In this document: in pieces, positions 7,586 to 16,333 of the stretch
Layout: each line of letters begins with the position of its first letter
Numbering within the stretch: the stretch's first letter is position 1
NCBI GenBank assembly: GCA_900554135.1
Contig: USFU01000001.1
Span: forward strand, 1-44,461
Direction: 5' to 3'
DNA: 44,461 nt
DNA from: an uncultured Collinsella sp.
GTDB lineage: Bacteria; Actinomycetota; Coriobacteriia; Coriobacteriales; Coriobacteriaceae
Notes under the pieces: model-generated
What the model saw: the letters and a program-made list of their open reading frames with translations, nothing else
Told to the model about the DNA's origin: nothing
The model's database searches: none
Translations under genes and position numbers: made by a program

Positions 7586-9193
7586 CTAGTGCCTAAAATG
7601 CCTGGCTCCCGTGAAGACCATCGCAATACCATGCTCGTTGCAGGCCTGGATGCTCTCGTCGTCGCGCTTGGAGCCGCCAGGCTGAATGATGCAGGTCACA
7701 CCATGCTCGGCAAGCACGTCGACGTTGTCGCGGAACGGGAAGAATGCGTCGCTTGCGCAGGCAAAGCCGCCCTTCTCCACGCCCTCGCGCTCGCAGAAGT
7801 CCTCGGCACGCTCGCAGGCCAGCAGCGCAGAGTCAACGCGGTTGGGCTGACCCGGACCCATGCCAATGCCGGCCTTGCCCTTGGAGACCAGGATGGCATT
7901 GGACTTAACGCCCTTGCAGACCTTCCAGGCAAACTCGAGCTCGGCCATCTCGGCGTCGGTGGGCTTGCGGTCGGTGGGGAACGTAAAGGTCGCGGGATCC
8001 TCAGTCACGTGGTCGACTTCCTGTACCAGCATGCCGCCGTCGACGGAGCGCAGCTCCACCTGGGCGCCGTGGTCCACGCCGCCGGTAGCCAGCACGCGCA
8101 GGTTGGGGCGCTTAGCCATGCGCTCGAGCGCCTCATCGGTGTAGCTCGGGGCGATGATGACCTCGACGAACTGCTTGTTCTGATCGGCGAAGTGCTCAAC
8201 CAGATCAAAGGGAACCTCGCGGTTGCAGGCGATGATGCCGCCGAAGGCGCTCTTGGGATCGCAGGCGAAGGCGCGGTCGTAGGCGGCCGTGATGTCCTCG
8301 GCAACGGCGGAACCGCAGGGGTTCTGGTGCTTGAGAATCACGCAGGCCGGCTCGTCGAACTCGCGGACCAGGTTCCAAGCGGCATCGGCATCCAGATAGT
8401 TGTTGTAGCTGAGCGGCTTGCCCTGGATCTGCTCGGAGCCCACAAGCGGGAACTGCGAGCTCGCGGTGTTCTCGCAGCCCTCGGCAAAGCGGTAGACCGT
8501 GGCCTTCTGCTGGGGATTCTCGCCATAGCGCAGGTCGTCGACCTTCTCCAGCGAAATTTCGAGCTTGGCAGAGGTATCCGCCACGTCGCTTGCCTGGGCG
8601 GCAAGCCAACGGGAGATAGCCGTGTCGTAGGCGGCGGTAGTCTGGTAGACCTTCACCTGCAGGCGACGACGGGTGGAAAGCGTGGTGCAACCGCCGGTCT
8701 CGCACATCTCGGCCAGGACGGCATCATAGTCGGCCGGGTCGGAAATGACGGTAACGCTCGCGGCGTTCTTGGCAGCAGAGCGCAGCATGGAGGGGCCACC
8801 GATGTCGATGTGCTCGATAGCGTCCGCGAAGGTGACCTCGGGGTTAGCGACGGTCTTCTCGAACTCGTACAGGTTGACGACGACCAGGTCGATCAGCTTA
8901 ATGCCGTGCTGAGCCGCCTCCTGCATGTGCTGCTCGGAATCGCGGCGGGCCAGCAGCGCGCCGTGGACCTTGGGGTGCAGCGTCTTGACGCGGCCGTCCA
9001 TCATCTCGGGATAGCCCGTGAACTCCTCGATGGGGGTTACGGGAACGCCCGCGTCCTCGATGGCACGAGCCGTGCCGCCCGTAGAGATGATCTCGACGCC
9101 AAAGTCGTCAACCAGCGTCCGTGCGAAATCGACGACGCCCGTCTTATCGGTAACCGAAATCAACGCGCGTGCGATCTTCACATCAGATCCCAT
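7586..9193 (-). CDS. purH: PurH: bifunctional AICAR formyltransferase / IMP cyclohydrolase
   Basis: The 535-residue protein carries both halves of PurH, which performs the last two steps of de novo IMP synthesis in the cytoplasm. The N-terminal IMP cyclohydrolase (MGS-like) domain shows [27 protein letters not shown] and [19 protein letters not shown]. The C-terminal formyltransferase domain shows [11 protein letters not shown] (catalytic Lys-His pair), [13 protein letters not shown] and [12 protein letters not shown], ending in [11 protein letters not shown] and FTGARHFRH. Its length is usual for the family. GGAGG lies six bases before the ATG. It stands alone, not in a pur operon. An inverted repeat at 9268-9289 lies in its upstream region. 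Confidence 0.97.
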   Translation of the reverse strand: MGSDVKIARALISVTDKTGVVDFARTLVDDFGVEIISTGGTARAIEDAGVPVTPIEEFTGYPEMMDGRVKTLHPKVHGALLARRDSEQHMQEAAQHGIKLIDLVVVNLYEFEKTVANPEVTFADAIEHIDIGGPSMLRSAAKNAASVTVISDPADYDAVLAEMCETGGCTTLSTRRRLQVKVYQTTAAYDTAISRWLAAQASDVADTSAKLEISLEKVDDLRYGENPQQKATVYRFAEGCENTASSQFPLVGSEQIQGKPLSYNNYLDADAAWNLVREFDEPACVILKHQNPCGSAVAEDITAAYDRAFACDPKSAFGGIIACNREVPFDLVEHFADQNKQFVEVIIAPSYTDEALERMAKRPNLRVLATGGVDHGAQVELRSVDGGMLVQEVDHVTEDPATFTFPTDRKPTDAEMAELEFAWKVCKGVKSNAILVSKGKAGIGMGPGQPNRVDSALLACERAEDFCEREGVEKGGFACASDAFFPFRDNVDVLAEHGVTCIIQPGGSKRDDESIQACNEHGIAMVFTGARHFRH

Positions 9194-9267
9194 GCAGTCC
9201 TCCTGTCTGGTACGCCGCCGTGCTCTGTGAGTCGGTGATACGTCGATCTGCAGCGCTCGCGCAGCGG

Positions 9268-9289
9268 CATTGAAAATACTGATTCAATG
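9268..9289. promoter_or_regulatory. Inverted repeat upstream of purH
   Basis: CATTGAA (9268-9274) and TTCAATG (9283-9289) are perfect 7-bp arms separated by eight bases, about 75 bases before the purH start. It could be an operator. No regulator is known for it, so this is an inference. Confidence 0.35.
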
Positions 9290-9469
9290 TAGCGCATCGA
9301 GCGCGACGATGCACCCCGCAACGCACGGCTGTGCAGAAAAAGCTTCGAGCGGGGGTTGCAGGAGCGCCACTGGGCACGGTGAGTTGATGGAACACAGGGG
9401 CACCATAATTAGATGCCAGTGGCGTGGTAGAACTGTGCTCGATATGCATCCGCAATAGAAAGAGGCACC

Positions 9470-10111
9470 ATGGTCTCGCGGGTTCTCTACCGACCGTTTG
9501 ATACCGAAGATTTCGACGCCATCGCGCTGATCCTGCAGCAGCTTTGGCACAACAACTCGGATAACGATGAGTACAACCGCCTCGAAGCCGCGTGCGATCT
9601 TGCCTACTGTCTCTCTTCCTCGACGTTTTCGCAGGTTGCCGTAATCGACGGTCAGGCGCGTGGCATTGCGCTCGCGCGTGCGGGACAGAGCTCCGGCGCC
9701 ACCGTCAAGGAACATTGGATGGACACCGAACGCGCGCTGCTTTCGCAGATGCGCGAGCTGGAGCCCGATGCCTGCGCCGAGTATCTCTCGTTTGTGCGCG
9801 CAACCATCCGAACCAACAACCGCCTGCTCGAGAGCAGCCCGTTGCCGCACGACAACGAGGTCACACTGCTTGCCGTGGATCGCGACGTCCACGGCCTGGG
9901 CGTCGGCACGGTTCTGCTCGACGCCGCAATCTCGCATCTGTCCTCGCTTGGAGCGACGAGGGCGCACCTGTACACCGACTCCAACTGCTCGTGGAAGTTC
10001 TACGAGCTGCACGGCTTTAAGCGCACGGCCACGCACCGCGCCAACCGCGAGGAACGCCGCCACGCCATGCCGCGCGAAAGTTTCCTCTACGAGCTGGACC
10101 TAACCGTCTAG
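9470..10111 (+). CDS. GNAT-family N-acetyltransferase
   Basis: The 213-residue protein has the acetyl-CoA pyrophosphate-binding motif of GNAT enzymes: LLAVDRDVHGLGVGTVLLDA, with the HGLGVG loop at 141-146. The following ARAHLYTDSNCSWKFYELHGF segment matches motif B (177-183). GNAT enzymes transfer acetyl groups to small amines, antibiotics or proteins; the substrate cannot be told from the sequence. The ribosome binding site AGAGG lies five bases before the ATG. It is transcribed alone and divergently from purH. The 70-residue insertion between the N-terminal strand and motif A is long and helical. Confidence 0.85.
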   Translation: MVSRVLYRPFDTEDFDAIALILQQLWHNNSDNDEYNRLEAACDLAYCLSSSTFSQVAVIDGQARGIALARAGQSSGATVKEHWMDTERALLSQMRELEPDACAEYLSFVRATIRTNNRLLESSPLPHDNEVTLLAVDRDVHGLGVGTVLLDAAISHLSSLGATRAHLYTDSNCSWKFYELHGFKRTATHRANREERRHAMPRESFLYELDLTV

Positions 10112-10126
10112 GCCCAGCAGCCATAC

Positions 10127-10174
10127 CTAGTCGTTGGGGACATTCTTAAATGACTAGTCGCTGGGGACGGTCTT
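10127..10174. repeat. Two direct copies of a 21-base REP-like sequence
   Basis: CTAGTCGTTGGGGACATTCTT (10127-10147) and CTAGTCGCTGGGGACGGTCTT (10154-10174) are direct repeats with a 27-base period, differing at three positions. GGGGAC-core repeats of this kind occur near REP-associated transposase relics in many genomes, but no transposase is present here. Confidence 0.5.
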
Positions 10175-10194
10175 CGTAAGTAGCGCATAAAAAG

Positions 10195-10236
10195 GGGATG
10201 GGCTTTCCCCGACGGCTGTCGAGAAAAGCCCATCCC
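10195..10236 (-). terminator. Intrinsic terminator after the DUF2207 gene
   Basis: A perfect 12-bp stem, GGGATGGGCTTT (10195-10206) with AAAGCCCATCCC (10225-10236), is followed on the minus strand by CTTTTTATG. It lies 15 bases after the stop of the 10251-12197 gene. Confidence 0.85.
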
Positions 10237-10250
10237 ACAATTTAGGACCG

Positions 10251-12197
10251 CTAGAACGTTCCGCCGCCGCCTCCGCCGACGCCGCCACCGCCGCCACCGG
10301 AAAAGCCGCCGCCGCTGCCGCCGCTCGAGCTATCGGAACTCGAAGCCAGCTCGCGGATGGTCTCGTGATACACATCGTTGAACGAATCGAGCGGAGACTC
10401 GTTGCCGTAGTGATGGTAATACCACCAGTAGCAGGGGTAATTGTCGTAGAAACCGTCGGCCTCGCGTACCTCGGGAGGCACCGCCTCGGCAAGCTGACGC
10501 AGGACTTCCTTCGAAACGCCCAGCGCCACACCCATCACCAGCAGCTTGTTCCACAGCACCAAATCGCCCGGGACGGCTTCCTTTAGGCGCGTGAAGTCCT
10601 CGAGCCAATGCTTGAGCGCCTTGCAGCGGGCCGCTACCTCGGCACCTTCCGGCGTAAAGCGGCGGAACGTAAGGCCCACGCCAATACCCACCAGCACAAT
10701 CGGCACCGAGATAACCGCGGCGATAATGTTCGCCTGTGCGCCGTCGGTAAAGAAAATGGATCCCATGGGAACAAAGGCGATCAGAATACCAAGAACCAGG
10801 CAGAACACCATTGCGACAATGCCGTCCGAGGCAACGTACTCGCTATCGGCCAATTTGCCCTTAACGGTGTTCTGATAGTCCTCGAGCTTGTCGCCAACAG
10901 ATGTGGTGCGCTCGCTAGCGTACTCCTCCAGCTCGCTAAACGTGCGCGAACGGACTCCGTCCTTATCGGGCTTAACGCCGGCGAAGAAGACCTTGAGCAC
11001 ATCGCGATCGATGCCGTCCTTCTTGGCAGCCTTCCAGGCCTCGTCGGTCACTGTGATGCGATACGTCTGCTCCTCTTTTTCGCGACGGAGCAGACCCTTC
11101 TTCTTGGTCTCGGTCGCTTCTTCCAGCTTGATCACGCGATCGTCGGTGAGCTTCATGAGCGTGGCGATATATGCCTGATCTGGCACCTCGTTCCAGCTCA
11201 TGAGGGCCGAAAGCACGGCGGGATGGTCGGCCGAAGGCACATCGCGGAAATATTCGTCCTGGAAAAGCGGCTTGGGCTTGCGGCGGCGCAGCTTGAGCAC
11301 AACGATTGTGCCGGTAAAGGCCACTGCCGCGACAACACTTAGCACGGCAAGTGCATTGGCAATCATGCGAGCGTGAGCGCGGCGGGCGTTAGCTTCGTCA
11401 GCCCATTCCTTCTCTTCGCTCAGGATCGTTGACGTGCGCTCTTCGCCCGAGGCGGCAAGCTGCGGCACCCAGTCGCTGGGGAAGGCGATGCGCGCCTCGG
11501 CGAATTCGCCCTGATGCACGCAGGGTATGGTATAGGTAACCATGGGTTCATCCGCATCGAGCGATACGTCGCCCGTCAGCGGGCCGTGGCCCCATGCGCG
11601 GAAGTTATCGCCCTTGACGGCCGCCGTCCCGGCAGCGGCATTTGCGAAGTACACTTCCATCTCGACGTCATCGGAGTCCGCAGACCAGCCGTCGCCCACA
11701 AACTTCCAGTAGAGCTCGGCGGTATCGGACCAGTTCATGACCGCACCGGTCATGGTGTAGCTCACGTAAAAGATCACGCTGTCGCCGCTCTCGTGAGGGC
11801 TGAAAACCTTGATCTTTACGCCGCCGTCGGACTGCTCAACCGTATAGACGCCGCTGTCGCCTTTGTTTGCATAGTCGACCCTGTTAAACGCGACATCGTC
11901 TTCCTCGACGCTCAGCACGTCGACACCCGCCGCGCCGCCCTGCTGGTTGGTGCCCGCATTGATCTCCCAAAACACGCCGTTGATGTCGTCATCGAAATCG
12001 AACTGGCGTCCCTCGACGACGGTCAGCGATCCATCAGCCTCGACCGTGGCGCCGATGTAGGTTTGGCTCATGGAATAGCCGTCGGCGTGTGCGGCGACAG
12101 GCAGCAGTAACAACGCAAGCGCGACGAGCGCGCAGGCGGAAGCGAATCGCACGAATAGGCGGCGCTGCCGACAGGTCTTGGCAACGGGGGCGTTCAT
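10251..12197 (-). CDS. DUF2207-type predicted membrane protein with glycine-rich tail
   Basis: The 648-residue protein has an N-terminal signal (FASACALVALALLLLPVAAHA), an extracytoplasmic beta-rich domain of about 240 residues of DUF2207 type (YIGATVEADGSLTVVEGRQF, FWEINAG), a transmembrane helix near 280-300, a cytoplasmic alpha/beta region, two further helices near 465-505, and a C-terminal tail that is almost all glycine and ends in GGTF. This order is typical of the family, whose function is unknown. I place the start at ATG 12197 because GAAGGA precedes it; GTG/ATG codons at 12257 and 12233 lack good ribosome binding sites. It is a single-gene unit with its own terminator. Confidence 0.8.
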   Translation of the reverse strand: MNAPVAKTCRQRRLFVRFASACALVALALLLLPVAAHADGYSMSQTYIGATVEADGSLTVVEGRQFDFDDDINGVFWEINAGTNQQGGAAGVDVLSVEEDDVAFNRVDYANKGDSGVYTVEQSDGGVKIKVFSPHESGDSVIFYVSYTMTGAVMNWSDTAELYWKFVGDGWSADSDDVEMEVYFANAAAGTAAVKGDNFRAWGHGPLTGDVSLDADEPMVTYTIPCVHQGEFAEARIAFPSDWVPQLAASGEERTSTILSEEKEWADEANARRAHARMIANALAVLSVVAAVAFTGTIVVLKLRRRKPKPLFQDEYFRDVPSADHPAVLSALMSWNEVPDQAYIATLMKLTDDRVIKLEEATETKKKGLLRREKEEQTYRITVTDEAWKAAKKDGIDRDVLKVFFAGVKPDKDGVRSRTFSELEEYASERTTSVGDKLEDYQNTVKGKLADSEYVASDGIVAMVFCLVLGILIAFVPMGSIFFTDGAQANIIAAVISVPIVLVGIGVGLTFRRFTPEGAEVAARCKALKHWLEDFTRLKEAVPGDLVLWNKLLVMGVALGVSKEVLRQLAEAVPPEVREADGFYDNYPCYWWYYHHYGNESPLDSFNDVYHETIRELASSSDSSSGGSGGGFSGGGGGGVGGGGGGTF

Positions 12198-12287
12198 AGG
12201 CACATCCTTCGTCTGTGATACCAACAGCGCCATTGTCCCACGTTTACGGGCACACATGACGAATATCTAGGCGACCGGAGCGCCAAA

Positions 12288-12357
12288 TGGGACAAAAGTC
12301 CCACCCGAGCCTGGCACTTAGGGACGTTCCTTATCTGCCAGCAGTTTGGGACACTCC
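12288..12357. repeat. Cluster of GGGAC-core hairpins (REP-like)
   Basis: TGGGAC-AAAA-GTCCCA (12288-12303) is a perfect hairpin. CTGGCA (12311-12316) pairs with TGCCAG (12336-12341) around GGGACGTTCC (12321-12330). TTTGGGACACTCC follows at 12345-12357. The GGGAC core is shared with the 10127-10174 repeats, which suggests one repeat family. Confidence 0.45.
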
Positions 12358-12450
12358 TTGGCATGGCCTGCACCAACGATAGATACCACTTCACAGCTCC
12401 GTCACAGGTGTAGCGGCTTTGTGTGGGCGCGGCATGCGCTGATTGAGCCC

Positions 12451-12569
12451 GCGAGCAAGGGGCATAAAGCAGTTGAGCGAAAACGGTTTGCCCCTTTGCC
12501 GTTCGCTCGAGGATCATGTCCCCCTTTTCCGCGGAAACCCCGGCAGTTGCGAAGAGCTGCCGGGGTTTC
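12451..12569 (+). ncRNA. Candidate small structured RNA with terminator
   Basis: A nested stem is visible: CGAGC (12452-12456) with GCTCG (12505-12509), enclosing AAGGGGCA (12457-12464) with TGCCCCTT (12489-12496). A 13-bp terminator-like hairpin follows at 12534-12569. No open frame covers it. It could equally be part of a leader or a degraded repeat, and no known RNA family was recognised. Confidence 0.25.
12534..12569. terminator. Strong GC-rich hairpin upstream of gluQ
   Basis: GAAACCCCGGCAG (12534-12546) pairs perfectly with CTGCCGGGGTTTC (12557-12569). On the plus strand it is followed by TGTCGTTT, and on the minus strand by CGCGGAAAAGG, so termination is more likely rightward. It would end any transcript of the candidate RNA. 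Confidence 0.6.
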
Positions 12570-12699
12570 TGTCGTTTGAGGGGTTGAAGGGGCTAGCTTG
12601 CGAGCGGTAATCGAGATGTTGAGCCGGTGCCCGCCGCGCACAACACGCGGCCTCGACAACTTGCGGACCACAGTGACGCCTCCCCATCGCGCCCCGCGC

Positions 12700-12705
12700 T
12701 ATACT
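12700..12705 (+). promoter_or_regulatory. -10 element of gluQ, suggesting a leaderless mRNA
   Basis: TATACT ends eight bases before the gluQ ATG at 12713, so transcription would begin at or next to the start codon. No ribosome binding site is visible before this ATG, which agrees with a leaderless transcript. No clear -35 box was found. Confidence 0.4.
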
Positions 12706-12712
12706 CGTCCAC

Positions 12713-13723
12713 ATGGATATCAAAGCACGCAACATAGCAACGCCCGCCGCGGACGCGCCAACGACGCTGCCCGCCTCCGCTCCTGCGCCTGTTGTGGGCC
12801 GCTTTGCCCCGTCGCCCTCTGGCCGTATGCACCTGGGCAACGTGTTCAGTTGCCTGTGCGCGTGGCTTTCGGCCCGCAGCCAGGGCGGCAGCATCGTGTT
12901 GCGCATCGAGGACCTGGACGATCGCTGTAAGCGCCCGGAACTTGCCGCCCAGCTCATCGACGACCTAGCCTGGCTAGGGCTTGAGTGGGACGAAGGCCCC
13001 TACTACCAGCACGATCGCCTTGATCTGTACGAGAACGCCCTGCACCAGCTGCAGGGTGCCGGCCTCACCTACCCCTGTTTTTGCACGCGCGCCGAACTCC
13101 ACGCCGCAAGCGCGCCGCACGCCAGCGACGGCACGCCCATCTACCGTGGCGCCTGCCGAGGGCTTTCTGCCGAGGAGGTTGCCCACCGCAGCGTTCTGCG
13201 CGCTCCGGCCACGCGCCTGCGCGTGCCCGCCGTCGACGACCTCGCAGACGATGTGGTCGAATTCGTGGACCGCACGTATGGTGCCCAATGCGAAGCACTC
13301 GCCACCGAATGCGGCGACTTTTTGGTGCGCCGCAGCGACGGCGTGTTTGCCTACCAGCTGGCCGTGGTGGTCGACGACGCCGCCATGGGCGTCACCGAGG
13401 TCGTGCGCGGATGCGACCTGCTGGGCTCCACGCCGCGCCAAATCTACCTGCAGCATCTGCTGGGACTTCCCACGCCGCACTATGCGCACATTCCGCTGCT
13501 CATGTCGCCGGATGGCCGCCGCCTTTCCAAGCGCGATCGCGATCTGGACCTGGGCGAGCTCCGCGCCCGCTTTGGCACACCCGAGGCACTGCTGGGATGG
13601 CTCGCCGGACAAACGGGCATCGCGCCGGACACCACACCGCGCTCTGCCGAGCAACTGGTCGAGCACTTTAGCTGGGATGTTATCCGTGTGCACCGCGAGA
13701 ACATCACCATAACGGCCGAGTAG
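12713..13723 (+). CDS. gluQ: GluQ: glutamyl-Q tRNA(Asp) synthetase
   Basis: GluQ-RS is a shortened glutamyl-tRNA synthetase without the anticodon-binding domain; it attaches glutamate to queuosine at position 34 of tRNA(Asp). The 336-residue protein has GRFAPSPSGRMHLGN (class I HIGH-like box at 39-43), RIEDLDD (64-70) and the KMSKS-like LSKR (271-274). The zinc ligands typical of GluQ-RS are present: Cys122, Cys124, Tyr144 and Cys148. It stops just after the catalytic core, unlike GltX, which is about 150 residues longer. An N-terminal extension of about 26 Ala/Pro-rich residues suggests the true start could be further in, but the -10 element next to ATG 12713 supports this start. Confidence 0.92.
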   Translation: MDIKARNIATPAADAPTTLPASAPAPVVGRFAPSPSGRMHLGNVFSCLCAWLSARSQGGSIVLRIEDLDDRCKRPELAAQLIDDLAWLGLEWDEGPYYQHDRLDLYENALHQLQGAGLTYPCFCTRAELHAASAPHASDGTPIYRGACRGLSAEEVAHRSVLRAPATRLRVPAVDDLADDVVEFVDRTYGAQCEALATECGDFLVRRSDGVFAYQLAVVVDDAAMGVTEVVRGCDLLGSTPRQIYLQHLLGLPTPHYAHIPLLMSPDGRRLSKRDRDLDLGELRARFGTPEALLGWLAGQTGIAPDTTPRSAEQLVEHFSWDVIRVHRENITITAE

Positions 13724-13738
13724 CCGCCCACTCCACCC

Positions 13739-14464
13739 CTACGCAACATCCCAGGGCTGGAGTTCGTCACCCAAGCGAACGATGCAATCGTAGAGCACGG
13801 TATGGCGCTCGGCCGGGTTAGCATCCCGATGAAAATGCCCGTAGTACCAGCGCTTGTAATCCAAGCGGTCTTCCAGCTCATCGAAAAACGCCGTAAGCCG
13901 ATCAACGGCGGGGTAATTCCAGCCGGGTGCCGGATAAAGCGTGGGCGAAAGCATGCGCGTGGAGCAGGTGTGGGTGATCACGTAGTCGACCTTCCAGTCT
14001 ACGCTGTCGAGCTTTGTCCGCGCCTCCTCAAAGTTGCGCTCGTCCGGCAGCTCCTGCGGCCACCAGCTGGAATACGGAATGCGGTATTCCTTGTCTACGC
14101 TCGTGGCACCGCCCATGGTAAAGATCGTTGAGCCGTCGAGCTCAAAAACCTCACCGCGCGTCAGGCGCCGTATGGGCGAGGTATCCGACAGGCGCTGCGT
14201 CAGCCCACCGTGCCACAGCTCCATGGGACGCTCCGCCCAGTGATCGAAACGCTCGTGGTTGCCGTCGACGAACAGCACGGTATAGGGGCGCGATTCCAGC
14301 CAAGCGATATCGGTGCATTCCTCGGCAGAGAAATCCCACGGAAAGCCAAAGTCGCCCGCGACAATCAGATAGTCGTCGCTCGTCAGGCTATCCCCAAGGT
14401 CCCAATCGCGCAGCTTTTGCATGTCGAGGCCGCCGTGAATATCGCCCGTCACATAGACCGTCAT
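13739..14464 (-). CDS. Calcineurin-like metallophosphoesterase (third of three)
   Basis: The 241-residue protein has the full set of metallophosphoesterase motifs: GDIHG (7-11), GDFG (38-41), GNHE (68-71), a lone His in ITHTC (165) and GHFH (209-212), which bind two metal ions. The substrate is unknown; related proteins cleave phosphodiesters or phosphomonoesters. Its ATG overlaps the stop of the upstream metallophosphoesterase by four bases (ATGA), so it is translationally coupled. It resembles the 15147-15863 protein closely along its whole length (GEVFDI/GEVFEL, MGGA, WWPEEMP/WWPQELP), showing a local duplication. The open frame continues upstream to 15034, but that part is out of phase with the real neighbour and is not coding. 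Confidence 0.87.
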   Translation of the reverse strand: MTVYVTGDIHGGLDMQKLRDWDLGDSLTSDDYLIVAGDFGFPWDFSAEECTDIAWLESRPYTVLFVDGNHERFDHWAERPMELWHGGLTQRLSDTSPIRRLTRGEVFELDGSTIFTMGGATSVDKEYRIPYSSWWPQELPDERNFEEARTKLDSVDWKVDYVITHTCSTRMLSPTLYPAPGWNYPAVDRLTAFFDELEDRLDYKRWYYGHFHRDANPAERHTVLYDCIVRLGDELQPWDVA

Positions 14465-15099
14465 CGGATTACCACTTCCCTCTTGTACGCCGCCAACTCG
14501 CGCTCGACCTGCCTGTCGCCGGTCTCGTTGACCCACCACGGCCATTTCACCCGGCCGCACGGCTCGTCGACCCCGGCGAACCATTCCCTCAGTTCGTCGA
14601 GGCTCACCGGGGAGTGCCCGTTGGCATCGCAACCGACGTCGTAGCGCAGAAGGCCCTGCCTGCGGTTGAACTCGTTGTACGCGTCGCCGCTGCTGTGGAT
14701 ATGCCCGTGGAGGTGCCACGATCCATGGCTCATGCCCTGCCAGTCGGCCATGGGGTAATGGCTCAGGACGATCTTCTGCCGGTCGATTTTGAGCACGCAG
14801 ATCGGCGGCTCCACGGTGAACGCGCCCGCGACCGCCGGCTGGGTCCAGTCCTTGTCGTGGTTTCCCGGGACGAGGTGGATGCGCCTGCAGGCGATCTGCT
14901 TGCGCAGCCCGTATGCGTCCTGGACGGTCATCTTGAAACTGAAGTCGCCCAGGATGTAGAGTTCGTCGTCCACGGCGACCTTGCCGTTGATGCTGTCGAC
15001 GATGGCATGGTTCATCTGCCGGATCGCGTCCCACGGGCGGTCGGTAAACTTCAGCACGTTCTCATGCCCGAAGTGCGTGTCGCTGGTAAACCAGATCAT
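14461..15099 (-). CDS. Calcineurin-like metallophosphoesterase (second of three)
   Basis: The 212-residue protein has SDTHFGHENV (6-15), GDFS (51-54), GNHD (79-82), LSHYPM and HGHIHSS, the two-metal phosphoesterase set. The SDTHFGH start and FTDRPW segment put it in a different subgroup from its two neighbours. The AGGAG ribosome binding site lies six bases before ATG 15099. Its stop overlaps the next gene's start (ATGA). The substrate is unknown. Confidence 0.87.
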   Translation of the reverse strand: MIWFTSDTHFGHENVLKFTDRPWDAIRQMNHAIVDSINGKVAVDDELYILGDFSFKMTVQDAYGLRKQIACRRIHLVPGNHDKDWTQPAVAGAFTVEPPICVLKIDRQKIVLSHYPMADWQGMSHGSWHLHGHIHSSGDAYNEFNRRQGLLRYDVGCDANGHSPVSLDELREWFAGVDEPCGRVKWPWWVNETGDRQVERELAAYKREVVIR

Positions 15100-15146
15100 G
15101 AGGAACTCCTAACGCTCTTGCTTAGAATAACCGCTCGCCGCTCACT

Positions 15147-15863
15147 CTACTCATCGGCGCGTCGCGCTTCGATCGGCACAATTTCCTGGTAGATAAGACG
15201 ATGCTTGTCATCGCGCCATTCATCGTCATGGTAGTGACCAAAGAACCAGGTGCGATAGCCAAGCCGATCGTCGAGCTCGCCCAAAAAGTTCTGCAGCGCG
15301 TCATCGTAGAACTCACGGTTGCACTCCATACACAGCTCGTCCGCCAAATCGACCGGCGCCTCGTGGGTCACCACATAGTCGACCTTCCAGCCCACGCGGT
15401 CGAGCGTATCGAGACAATGCTCCGTCTCGCTCTCGCTCGGCATTTCCTCGGGCCACCAGGTCTTTCCCTCCTGGCGCCATTGCTTGTCGTGGCTCGCAGC
15501 GCCGCCCATGGTAAGGACCGTGGTCCCCGCGATGTCGAACACCTCGCCGCGCATCAGGTGCAGCACGTGCGGGCGCACCTCATGGACGAGACCGCCGTTC
15601 CACTCCCGTACTGGTAGCTCCGCCAGAAGGCGATGGTTCTCGTGATTGCCGTCGACAAAACACGTGGTCCAAGGCTTGGACTCAAACCAGTCGAGCCAGT
15701 ATTTGTCGGTGTTCGAGCCGCCCCATATAAAGCCAAAGTCGCCGGCCACGATTACCACGTCGTCGCGCGTCAATGTACAACCCAGTGGCCAACTGCGCGA
15801 CGAGAAGCGGCTCGCCCCGTACTCGGCAATACCGTGAACATCTCCGGTAACGAAAATGGACAT
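15147..15863 (-). CDS. Calcineurin-like metallophosphoesterase (first of three)
   Basis: The 238-residue protein has GDVHG (7-11), GDFG (41-44), GNHE (72-75), VVTHEAPVD and GHYHDDEW, matching the metallophosphoesterase fold. It is a paralogue of the 13739-14464 protein: both share a WLDWFESKPW/WLESRPY block, GEVFDI or GEVFEL, MGGA and WWPEEMP or WWPQELP. GGAGG lies nine bases before the ATG. It is the first gene of the probable three-gene operon, 47 bases ahead of the second. Confidence 0.87.
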   Translation of the reverse strand: MSIFVTGDVHGIAEYGASRFSSRSWPLGCTLTRDDVVIVAGDFGFIWGGSNTDKYWLDWFESKPWTTCFVDGNHENHRLLAELPVREWNGGLVHEVRPHVLHLMRGEVFDIAGTTVLTMGGAASHDKQWRQEGKTWWPEEMPSESETEHCLDTLDRVGWKVDYVVTHEAPVDLADELCMECNREFYDDALQNFLGELDDRLGYRTWFFGHYHDDEWRDDKHRLIYQEIVPIEARRADE

Positions 15864-15941
15864 TCAGCAACACCTCCGCATCGCGCGGCCCAGACCAATC
15901 CGACGCCGGGAATCAATACCAGCCACTCTGTCCTTTAGGGC

Positions 15942-16181
15942 TTACCCCTCGTTCTTCCATCCAAACGGGTCAAATACCCAAAAGATCAGATCGAGCACGC
16001 CGCCGGTCACCATGGCACCGGCAAGGGCAATGCAAACGTGCAGTGAGCTTGTGCTTCGAAGCACGTCAAACGGCCCCAAAACAGCCACCATCCCAACCGC
16101 CGCGCCAGCCAGGCACAGCGCAAGACATGGGCCCGCGTCCTTAACGCCCTTCTTTACGAGATGCTTTGCGTTGTCACTCAT
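15942..16181 (-). CDS. Small membrane protein, two predicted helices
   Basis: The 79-residue protein has two hydrophobic segments (CLALCLAGAAVGMVAVLG and HVCIALAGAMVTGGVLDLIFW) and ends in a short polar tail. No family was recognised. I prefer ATG 16181, with AAGGAG about ten bases upstream; ATG 16220 would add 13 polar residues and has a weaker site. Confidence 0.6.
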   Translation of the reverse strand: MSDNAKHLVKKGVKDAGPCLALCLAGAAVGMVAVLGPFDVLRSTSSLHVCIALAGAMVTGGVLDLIFWVFDPFGWKNEG

Positions 16182-16333
16182 TACTATCGAACTCCTTAGA
16201 GAATCGTTGCTCTGATTCATGCCACCACAGCAGAACAGGACGGCAGGCTAAGTGTCACATGTCGTGCGGACACGATTTAGACCCATACGTCCACAGGACC
16301 CCGCAACATTGCGAAACATCCTCGAAGGAGCAT

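Larger units (their letters stand above)
12198..12712. other. Gene-free region between the DUF2207 gene and gluQ
   Basis: No convincing protein gene is present in these 515 bases. The region holds REP-like hairpins (12288-12357), a candidate structured RNA (12451-12569) that ends in a strong hairpin, and the gluQ -10 element (12700-12705). Each has its own entry. Confidence 0.6.

Noticed and set aside
7535..9238. 567-codon open frame opposite purH
   Set aside because: purH is unambiguous on the other strand; this frame is only an effect of G+C bias.
14465..15034. N-terminal 190-residue extension of the 13739-14464 metallophosphoesterase
   Set aside because: It lies in another phase over the intact 14461-15099 gene and is Arg/Gly/Pro-rich; the real start is the ATG at 14464, which overlaps the upstream stop.
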